DNA of 64,000 bases from Pollenia angustigena (Eukaryota; Arthropoda; Insecta; Diptera; Polleniidae): assembly GCA_930367215.1 (NCBI GenBank), contig OV884056.1, positions 284,562,067 through 284,626,066 of the forward strand, read 5' to 3'. Below, piece by piece: positions 55,348-64,000 of the stretch (positions within the stretch are counted from its first letter, which is position 1; every line of letters starts with the position of its first letter). Position numbers and translations under genes: made by a program. The notes under the pieces are model-generated. The model had not been told where the DNA came from. It did not search any database and saw only the letters and a list, made by a program, of their open reading frames with translations.

Positions 55348-55500
55348 GTATTAACGCATTATTTTATTAATCACTTTGAAATAAAAAACTTCGCGCTTTT
55401 AAAAAAATTTCATTTGTTATTGTATTTAAATATCTAACACTTACTTTAGTAGATAATTGTTTACTTTAAACTATAAAACTATCAATTTAAAAGTCATTCT

Positions 55501-56100
55501 CTAAAACAAAGTATCTTCCGATCTTATATATTCGCCGATATCGGATTGATGGAAACACACTGTAGTCAAGGGATCGGCAGCTTTGCATTCGGTTGTTGAT
55601 TTAGCTAAAACACCAAAACCCAAAGGCAAATCATTCATATTATAAATTATAACACCTTGATATTGGCCGGCATTTTCGGTAATACGTCCCAAGCCAGATT
55701 TAGGAATATGATTGCCATACAGATACTGTTGTTCGAAAGATTGTTTAACCCACACCTTATATTGGGCATAGGGCGCAAGGTAGTATAAGGCTGTTATGTG
55801 AAATTTCAATTTATTTGTTTTGGAGAATTTTCCAAAACAAGTACCAACACAGATAAGTTTTTTGTGGCCAAAACATTCAGACAACTTAAGGATACGTTCG
55901 GAAACGTAATACACACGATCTAAATGTTCTCGAAAGCAGTAAGTGCCATCAGGACGGTCTATCAGTTGTTTGACATTAGGACCAATACTAGAAAACAAAT
56001 ACTGAATATTAACATTAGTTTTAAAACATTTGACATATACTTACAACTTTGCTAATTTTTCGAACAGAATTTTAGCCCTTTCTTCGCTTAAACGTTTCAT
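55501..56100 (-). CDS. Nip7: 60S ribosome subunit biogenesis protein NIP7
   Basis: Nucleolar RNA-binding factor needed for 27S pre-rRNA processing and 60S assembly. Two exons, 56100-56045 and 55987-55501, join as [19 protein letters not shown] through a 57-bp intron (GTAAGT..TTTTCTAG), giving 180 aa, the same length as human. Motifs: [20 protein letters not shown] (pre-PUA domain), LGTCFGKF-like [33 protein letters not shown], and the C-terminal PUA domain [40 protein letters not shown], ending [15 protein letters not shown]. Every conserved block is present. The exon-1 ATG was chosen because it gives [18 protein letters not shown], matching the family start. Confidence 0.96.
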
Positions 56101-56520
56101 TTAAAATTTTATTCGTTCTGTACACAAATTTTTATTATTTTAATGATAAATTTAAAGAAACTCCAAAATTAACACGTTTTTACATACAAGCTATACAAAA
56201 TATTACAAAACCGAACTGTCAAAATTTTTTGTTTTTCTATTTTGACACCACGTGCGGCCGAAGTACTGTATAAATGAAATTGTACCTAATGTAGTTAGTG
56301 CTCCCTCTAGTGTGTATTTGTGCATGTATGAAATTAATTTAACGTTTTTAATCTGTTACGTAATTTTAATTTTATTAAATTTTTTTATCTTCAAATATTT
56401 CACAAAACTAATTCTGTTAAATATCTTGGAATGCATTTGGACAAAAAATTAACATGGAACCATATTAAAGCAAAAAGATAACATTTAAATGTTAAAACAA
56501 AAAATCTTTTCTGATAATTA

Positions 56521-56660
56521 AGCTTCATACAGACGGTGGTCAGATCTTAAAATGTAATTTTTCTGACAATGGTGCCATTGTCAGATGCATTAAAACAATA
56601 CGCTCTTTCAAATACAGCAAAGCGCAGTTTTCTAACTTCATTACTATTGTCATAAGTAAG
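56521..56660. mobile_element. Truncated AGCTTCRTACAGAC MITE (family of 9348)
   Basis: AGCTTCATACAGACGGTGGT, CAGATCTTA, TTTTTCTGACAATGGTG and GTCAGATGCATTA match 9348-9470 in order. TTA precedes the left end. The right terminal repeat is missing. Confidence 0.65.
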
Positions 56661-56714
56661 CTTGTAAGTACACCTTTGATAAGAAAAAAAAAATTAACTT
56701 GTAAACTTTAAAAC

Positions 56715-57866
56715 CTGAAATTTGGTACTTTTTGACACACCACCTCTCTTTTGAACCATTAAACATACAAACAAAGTTTATACCACATTCGAAACTTATC
56801 AAAAAAAATACGAATATAAATTTGGTACTTTTTCGAAATTCGAACATTTAAGGGGTGAATATCGTAACTATTTTTGGTACTTTTTGTTAAAAAAAGATTT
56901 TTATCCATTCATTGACATATTCGCACTAAATTATGAGCTCATACTGCAATACTGAAATTTTTTATACTTTAATGGGGGAAAAACGGGAAATTTTACATTT
57001 TTCTTTAGCTTTTTGGTTTTACAGCTGGTATTTTATCAATTATCGTTAATATTGGACCTAGAAACATAAAATTCAAGATGAAATGTCCTGAGTGGATTAT
57101 AATCTATAAGGGGAAGTTTTTGGTACTTTTTTGTTTATTAACTGGTATATTTTGAATTTCCGCTAGCATTGGACCTATAAACATAAAATTAAACATGCAA
57201 GGTCCTGAGTTAATGAGAATCTGTAAGTCCCAATTTACACTAGGGACATTTCTTGACGTACATTTTTTGAATTCTCTTTTAATCTTACCTGAAGCGTTTA
57301 CATATGAAACATTAGAAGTCAGACAGAAATTAATACTTGTATGTAAACTACGAAAAGTAAGAAAGGGAAATGAAAAAATGTCCAGTACAGATACTCATGT
57401 ACGACACACTCTACCTTTTCGACCCCTCGCCTTCAAACTTCGTCTGTCCGGCAAGAAATGTCCCTAGTGTAAATGGGGACTAAGAGGGTTTTTGGTACTT
57501 TAACTGGTACTTTTTGAATTTCCGTTAGTATTGGACCTGGAAACATATAATTAAACATGCAATGTTCTGAGTGAATAAGAATCTGAAAGGGGTCTTTTTG
57601 GTACTTTTTGTTCTTTAACTGGTACATTTTGAATTTCCGTTATTATTGGACCTAGAAACATAAAATTCAAGATGCAATGTCCTGAGTGGATAAGAATCTA
57701 TAAGGGGAAGTTTTTGTTACTTTTTTCACAACATTTTTCTCCATCTATCTATCTATATACATATGTTTATAAAACAAGTTTAAATCTAGACAAATAAACT
57801 TCGGCATACAAATATTTGTCCACGACGGAAAAGTAGACGTTAACGAAGTAGCGGGTTAATTGCTAG
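56715..57866 (+). mobile_element. Helitron-like element with a ~120-bp TTTTTGGTACTTTTT minisatellite
   Basis: Four or more units share TTTTTGGTACTTTTT, ACTGGTAYWTTTTGAATTTC, CGTTAGTATTGGACCTAGAA, ACATAAAATTCAAGATGCAA and TGTCCTGAGTGGATAAGAAT. The right end reads CGAAGTAGCGGGTTAATTGC then TAG|T, the CTAG-T terminus of the Helitron-like family here. The left start is not clear. One unit is split by the MITE at 57228-57480. Confidence 0.5.
57228..57480. mobile_element. TIR element with TTTACACTAGGGACATTTCT ends, TAAG TSD
   Basis: CCAATTTACACTAGGGACAT-TTCTTG on the left and the inverted CCATTTACACTAGGGACATT-TCTTG on the right. TAAG flanks both sides (57224-57227, 57481-57484). The 90-codon open frame across it has no known motif. 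Confidence 0.75.
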
Positions 57867-58429
57867 TATTGAAATACATAAATTAAAAATAAAATATAAG
57901 GAAAATGCAAAAGAACAGAAACAGATTTCGAGCTTAAATAAGTTATTTAATTAATAAGATTTTGTACGTCGTGCTTAATTCCCAATTTTTATTTTTGCTA
58001 AAAATACTGAATTTTATTGTTGCGCAATAGGTTTTGGATATTTCAAAATACGTTTTTTTTTTTGTGAACAACCATTACTTAGCCATTTTTTGGTGATTTC
58101 AAAAAATTTTAAAAAAAGGCTTGAAGAGTTATGATTTTTTTAAATTTTACCTGTACCTGTAACTAAAAAATGGGAGCTGATGGAGAAGAACGCAAATTGC
58201 ATACATGGTACTGGGTATACCAAGTTAGACTACTGAAAAAGTAGATAAGCATATAAAACTTGTATCTAATCGAAACCCTTTCACGTCCGGTGCGGCAGAA
58301 TTGGGACTCGAAATTTCTGCTAGAACTGTAAGAGAACGGCAAGTTAAACTAAATATATTCGGGAGATCCTCAAGGAAAGTACCAATGCCTGTTCAAGGAA
58401 AGTGCGAAATCGTTTAATATTCGCAAAAG

Positions 58430-59818
58430 CTCATAACTATTCATTAAGGCAACTTATATTGGAGCCATGTTAAGCTATGAACCAATCGTCCCGAAATTCT
58501 GCAGAAAAAACATAAATTTCAATACATCCCAGCAATTATTTTTTAGCGTTTTCAGTGAATTTCAGAAGGCTGCTAAAATGGGATATAAGGTAAATTATGG
58601 ACCGTATATCACAAAATTCCATAACATTTTTTCTGGCGACATAAAGCTAAACTGGAAGAAAGTTTACCGCAATATCTATATCTGCTACGGTTTTAGGCGT
58701 ATTTAATTGATTTACAAGAGTGTGCTTTATATGGGGCCTAGGGTAAATTATAGTCCGTTCTTCACAAAATTTTAATGTCTTATTTCTGGTTCAATAAAAC
58801 TGTGATGTATCAAATTTTGTTATGATAGCATTATTGTTTACGGTTTTACTATTTATTTTATTTATTTATTTTTTACGGTACTAAACTGTTTTCCGGAAGT
58901 AGGGTTTACATGGAGCCTAGGGTAAATTATGGACTGATCTTCACGAAATTTCACACTCTTATTTCTACTATAAAACTGAGATGTACCAAATTTTGTTATC
59001 ATAGCATTACTTTTTACGGTTTTAAGCGTACTAAACTGTTTTCCGGAAGTAGGGTTTATATGGGGCCCAGGGTAAATTATGAACCAATCTTCACGAAATT
59101 TTAGTTTTATTTCTTGTCCTATAAAATTTTGACGTAATAAATTATTTTATCATAGCATTATTTTTTACGGTTTTATGCGTACTAAACCGTTTTCCGGAAA
59201 TAAGGTTTATATTGGGCCAAGGGTAAATTATGAACCGACCTTCACGAAACTTTACAGTGTCATTTCAAGTCCTATTAAACTGTGACGTGCCAAAATTTTT
59301 TACGATATCATTGTTAATTAGTGTTTTATGCGCACTATACTGTTTTCCGGGAGTAAGGCTTATATGGGGCCTAGATTAAATTATGGACGGATCTTCACGA
59401 AAGTTTCCAGCGTGATTTCCAGTTGAAAAAAAACGAATTTTTGCAAAATCTTATTTCATTCTGTTCATTATTCCACTATTTATGTTAGTTTTTGTAACAA
59501 AATTATAAATTTTTTTTAGGTGGTGGTTGCACATTTTGATTCATATCTCTGATCCTACTGAACCAATTTCAATCCCAAACTGCTTAAGATAACTACAAGC
59601 AATTTGACACCAAGTTTTTTTATTTCTTTTAAGTTTTTCGAAAGTGAGCGTGTTTTCAACAGACGGACAGATAGATGGACATGGCTAAATCGACTTAGAA
59701 TTACTCAAGGACCCAGAATATATATACTTTATGGACCTGAGATGAATAATAAAAAAGTTTCACACGGAATGACAAACTTAGAATACCCTCTTCTCAACTA
59801 ATTGTGGTGGAGGGTATA
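58430..59818. mobile_element. Non-autonomous repeat element with a ~155-bp minisatellite and GGAGGGTATAA end
   Basis: Five to six units of about 155 bp share TTTATATGGGGCCTAGGGTA, AATTATGAACCGATCTTCAC, GAAATTT, CATAGCATTATTTTTTACGG and TTTTCCGGAAGTAGGG. The right part reads CGACTTAGAATTACTCAAGG, ATATATATACTTTATGGACC and ends GTGGTGGAGGGTATAAC, as in the 47-49 kb repeats. No coding sequence. Confidence 0.55.
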
Positions 59819-60599
59819 ACAAATAAACTGAGTAAATGTAAATGTAGAGTAAAATTTAACTTTTCTTCCCAAAAACATTTTCTTATGTCAAATTCTTCTC
59901 AAACATAATCGAGCTTCCTGCAAGAATCTTTTTTCTCGCATAAAAATAAAACAATTTGTTTATACTTTTTTGCTCATTCTTCGATCAGTTTTAATTTAAA
60001 TTCTTTATTCATCAAGGAAAACACACATATGTTCATACGTATGTAGGTATATAAAGTTAATTTAAAAACAAGTAATACTAATAACTATTAACTACATAGT
60101 AATCTATAATATAATAATTAAAACTAATTTTATAAAAATAATACAAATTTATTAGTTTGTGGTCGAATAAAATATCACTAAAATAGCTTCTTCGATATGT
60201 TACTGTGAAGTTACAAAGCAGTCACACAATAACATTAAGGGTAATCATTATCCATTAAGGGTAATCATTTTTTTTTATAAAAATTCTATGTGCTCTAAAA
60301 TTGTGTGAATAACATTTCTTTAGATTCATATTGATAAAAATAGTATAACCTGAGATACTAGCACAAAACTTTTTTTTTTTTTTACATTCTTCTCATGATT
60401 CTTTTTTCTTCTGTTAGTTAGTTTTTATCTTTAACTTAAATTAGTAATAAAAAAAAATAAATTAAATTTGTTATATTACAGATAGAGCTAGATTCAAAAT
60501 GTGTTTTTTGCTTTTTTTCTTCTTAAATATTTAACTAAAGGAAAAAAATATATTTGCTGTCTTTTTCTAAAATAATATTTAAATTAAAACTATTATCAC
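59819..60599. other. SLC26 downstream region
   Basis: AT-rich, no coding sequence; probably contains the 3' UTR of the SLC26 gene (AATAAA-type signals occur on the minus strand at about 60460). No repeats identified. Confidence 0.35.
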
Positions 60600-63500
60600 T
60601 TAAACACATTCAGCTTTGTCTTCATTGTAATCCCTCTCTTTTAGTAATTCATCTAATTGTTGTTCCTGATAGTAGACTACAAACTCCGTGGGCGATAAGC
60701 TCTCGAAAATAGCACAGATGCTGGGTTTTAAATTGTAAAAAAATAGCAATTGTTTTCTTTGTGAGAAGTCCTTTAGCAGAGATTCAATGACAGTTGCAGC
60801 GGTAAAATCGGCTCCATATATGTGCGAAGCATCTATAACTACGGGTATGTTATTGCGCATTGATTGCTTATTCACCAAATTGCGTACATAGTCGACAGAG
60901 GGGAATATAATACATCTATCGGGTGTTATCATAAGATATTCATTGCCACCAGGACTCGTAAGGATTTCTGTGGTTAGTTTTGGTCTAGCTGCATGATATA
61001 GAATAAAGATGACATTAAGGCCTACACCAATTAGGATACCCATTTCCAAAGGCAATACCAAACAGGCAATAAAAGTGCCAACACCGGGTACCAAATCACT
61101 TTCTGAAAGAATCCATTAAAAATGGTTTTAAATGTAAAAAAAATTTGTGTTAAATATGAATGAATATGAAGTTGTGTAAAATAACGCTTTTTTTTTGTAT
61201 CAAATGGATAAATGTATGTGCAATGAACTTTTAAGGCATTGCTTACAAAATAGGCAAAGTAAGTCACTTTGTGTATAGTGCAATATTGTAAGTACAATGG
61301 GACATTTCACGAAAAAAGTACATTTTGGGTAGTATGGAATATTTAAAATGCAAAATGAGATATTATGGGGAAAAATGGAAAAAATTTACTTTTTTGTATT
61401 AAGGAACATTTTGTGTTACATGAGAAAGTTTTTGTTTTATTCAACATTTTGTGTTTTATAGGAAATTTGGAGTAAAACGAAACATTGTGTGTAATATGGG
61501 ACATTTTGTGAAAAATAAGATATTTTGTCTCATATTGGACATTTTATGTAAAATGATCCATTTCGCGTAAAATGAAGCATTTTGTTTGGAGTAATACTTT
61601 TTGTGCAAACTTGGACTGTTTGAATAAAGTAAAGGGTCTTTAATAAGGCGCTTTCTTTATTTAAATTTAAATAAAACAAAGTGTGTGTTTGATGACATTA
61701 TATGTGGAATAAAACAAGGTTCAAATATCGTCCTCGGCTTCTCTGGGTGGAACGCATATGAAATGTCATACTTTCCATGACACTGGCGCATAAATCAGGC
61801 TAAATTCATGTTGGCTTTAAGGACCGCTGTTGTTTGTGGCTTATTCGCATACAGCTTCGAATTTAAAGAAAACCCCACAAGAAAAATTCTAACGGGGCAA
61901 ATCGTACGAGTTCAAATCACTTCCACGTCAGAAGTCCATGCCCTCAAATTGCTCATACTGTGTGAAATCGCATGTCGTTGGTGTCCAGATCATCCAATTC
62001 AGGCCAAAATAAGTTAGTAATCTATATATATATATAAAAGGATGCGTGTATGTATGTATGTAACGTATGGACTCCAAAACGGCTCGGCTGATTTTGATGA
62101 AATTTTCAGGGAATCTTCAGAATATTCAGGCGGGTAACACTGTGAAGTCTGATTTTTAATTTTCGGTCTGTGGGCGGAGGGGCGTGGCAAAATCCAATTT
62201 TCATATTGCACCACCAATGATTTTTTCTTTAAAATTATCGCCATGGTCCAACTTAGATTTATACGAAAATATAATTTTTGCCCCGCACACTTTTACGCCC
62301 ACTTTTTTCGAATTACCTAATATCAGAAAACGGCTCAATCGATTTGATAAAATTTTCTTTCAAATGTTCGTACTAATACATTTAAAGTTTTCATCGAAAG
62401 AAAAATTTACCACGCCTACTTTTACGCCCACTTTTTCTATTAAGTGCATAACTTGAGAACGGCTTGACCGATTTGGACGATTTTTTCTATAAAATCATCG
62501 CCATGGTCCAACTTAGATTTATACGAAAAGAAAATTTTGCCCCGCCTACTTTTACGCCCACTTTTTCGAACTACCTAAAATCAGAAAACGGCTCCATCAA
62601 TTTGACAAATTTTTCTTTTAAATGTTCGTATTAATCCATTTTAAGTTTTCATCGAAAGAAAAATTTACCAAGCCTACTTTTACGCCCACTTTTTCTATTA
62701 AGCGCATAACTTGAGAACCGCTTGACCGATTTGGACGATTTTTTCTTTAAAATCATCGCCATGGTCCAACTTAGGTTTTTACGGAAAGAAAATCTTGCCC
62801 GCCCACTTTTTTTCGATTTAGTTAAAATCAGAAAACCGCTCCATCGATTTGACTAATTTTTCTTTCAAATATTCGTATCTTTTTAACGGATTTTTAAAAT
62901 CGAACGCAAACATTTTTCCTAATTTGGACAGGACAACGTCTGTCGGGTCAGCTAGTCATCGATAAAATTCAGACTAATTTATGCGTCAGAATCATGGAAA
63001 TTTCGTAAGCGCTCCACCCAAAAAACAGTGGCGGACACTTAAACGTTGTTTTAATCCACACATAATTGCATCAATAGGTCTTTCAAACGAATATAAAATT
63101 TCGATGATATCTCACATACACTTTGTTTTTTTTTTAATTTAAAAGATAGAAAGCGCTTAATGAAAGACCCTTTAGTCATTGTATTAATTGTATAAAATAG
63201 AATTGACATTGCGCATAAAAAGGGACTTTACTTTTGAATAAAAGTTTAGACTCTTTGTGTATGATGCATTCGAAAGAGTAAAAAATATAAAAAAATTGTA
63301 AAGCTTTTTTTTACCAAAACTCTTTGTTTAATCGTTAAAAATATGAATAATAATGAACTTACTTTTGGCTCTCCACATTGGCTTAATAACTCGCACTTCC
63401 ACCATAAATACAACAGCTGCTATAATAATGGCAGCCAAAGTAGCCTTGGGTATATAATAGAAGTAGGGCGTTAAGAAAATCAGCGATACAATGACCAAAG

Positions 63501-64000
63501 CTCCAGAATAAATATTACTTAGAGGTGTTCGAACACCACTGGCATTATTTACCGCACCACGGCTTAAAGCCCCAGTACCGGGAAAGCCTTGAACAAAAGA
63601 GTTTGCAATATTAGCGGCTCCAATAGCAATAAGTTCTTGAGAAGCATCCACAGGTTTGCCGTTAGCTAAACAAACAAAGACACAATCATTTTAGGTTATA
63701 TCTCAATTTAATGCCACGTCCAATATTCTAAACTCACCAAAAGCTTTGCAAATGGCAATATTTTCCATTAAAGAAATCAAAGGTACCACAATTAAGCCCG
63801 ACCCCATGCTATGAACCATTTCAAAGAATGATTCCTCTTTTCCAGTAATGGTATCATTTACGTTTAAATGGGTAGGAGGTAAAGCAAAACTGGGCAAACC
63901 TTGTGGTATATAGCCAATCACTTTAAAGGGGGTCCCTTCATGTTTCGTATGCAGCAGAATACCCATAATGCAGCAAAGAATCACCAAAATGGCATTGCGA
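60600..64000 (-). CDS. SLC26-family anion (sulfate) transporter, 3' part
   Basis: SLC26 proteins exchange sulfate, bicarbonate, chloride or similar anions across membranes. Three exons are inside the window: 64000-63738 (open at the window edge), 63665-63363 and 61102-60600, phase-matched as NIAICKAFG-ANGKPVDAS and PMWRAK-KSDLVPGVG. The first carries a transmembrane stretch (LVILCCIMGILLHTK) and PLISLMENIAICKAFG. The second reads DASQELIAIGAANIANSFVQ, GFPGTGALSRGAVNNASGV and PKATLAAIIIAAVVFMVEV, the SLC26/SulP core signature. The last holds LEMGILIGVGLNVIFILYHA and a C-terminal cytoplasmic STAS domain (VVIDASHIYGADFTAATVIE). The sequence is closest in plan to the SLC26A11-type insect proteins with a short STAS domain; member assignment is tentative. 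The upstream half of the membrane domain lies beyond the edge. Confidence 0.92.
61103..62020 (-). other. SLC26 intron, left part
   Basis: Contains a loose array of GGAACATTTTGTGTAAAATG-like short units (61300-61620, about 25-30 bp each) and a small plus-strand frame (61808-62017) with no recognised motif. Confidence 0.4.
62021..62955 (+). mobile_element. Helitron-like element TC...CTAG with ~240-bp internal repeats
   Basis: Starts A|TCTATATATATATATAAAAG and ends GACAACGTCTGTCGGGTCAG-CTAG|T. TC start, CTAG end and A/T flanks fit Helitron insertion. The body is three degenerate units of about 240 bp with GACCGATTTGGACGATTTTT, CATCGCCATGGTCCAACTTA, CGCCTACTTTTACGCCCACT and AAAATCAGAAAACGGCTCCA. 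It is non-coding and lies in the long SLC26 intron. Confidence 0.7.
62956..63362 (-). other. SLC26 intron, right part
   Basis: AT-rich intron sequence up to the donor GTAAGT at 63362. Nothing else recognised. Confidence 0.45.

Noticed and set aside
54560..55350. Regular ~125-bp repeats considered as a satellite or gene cluster
   Set aside because: The units have no open frame and are bounded by Helitron-like ends, so a minisatellite inside a mobile element explains them better.
1..64000. tRNA, rRNA or snRNA genes
   Set aside because: No A-box/B-box pair with a foldable cloverleaf, rRNA core or U-snRNA Sm site was recognised by eye. A covariance-model search would be needed to exclude them fully.

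Overview
The window is AT-rich animal DNA from what looks like a higher (calyptrate) fly. Six genes are split by short introns with GT..AG sites, their proteins read as dipteran orthologues of conserved genes, and most other sequence is debris of many families of small DNA transposons. The exact species cannot be read from the sequence.

Layout. 0-5 kb: transposon debris, including a fold-back element (about 1.17-2.95 kb) whose centre carries a damaged 5' piece of a Trm7/FTSJ1-type tRNA methyltransferase gene, then a frameshifted MADF-domain gene (3.27-4.14 kb). 6.37-7.68 kb: HDAC11, minus strand, four exons, 354 aa. 7.9-24.6 kb: nested short inverted-repeat elements and no convincing host gene. 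24.6-53.4 kb: nicastrin, minus strand, six exons, 711 aa, with a 26-kb third intron. Inside that intron, on the same strand, lies an uninterrupted 818-aa RFX transcription-factor frame (31.05-33.51 kb) plus about 20 kb of transposons. 55.5-56.1 kb: NIP7, minus strand, two exons, 180 aa. 60.6-64.0 kb: the 3' part of an SLC26 anion transporter, minus strand, running off the right edge. All intact genes are on the minus strand. They act in unrelated processes (deacetylation, gamma-secretase, ciliary transcription, 60S ribosome assembly, anion transport), so no operon or pathway links them.

Mobile elements. Many boundaries can be fixed because target-site duplications (TSDs) are still readable. 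Groups seen: 8-bp TSD (hAT-type), TAA/TTA TSD (PIF/Harbinger, Tourist-like), TTAA TSD, a set of G-rich hairpins with a CAG TSD, Helitron-like elements (TC...CTAG, A/T flanks) carrying internal minisatellites, a Helitron helicase remnant, and one 5'-truncated non-LTR retrotransposon with an 11-bp TSD. The most notable items are the Trm7 gene capture, two different transposons whose small intron-bearing genes end in the same roughly 31-residue module, and a three-level nest of insertions near 45 kb.
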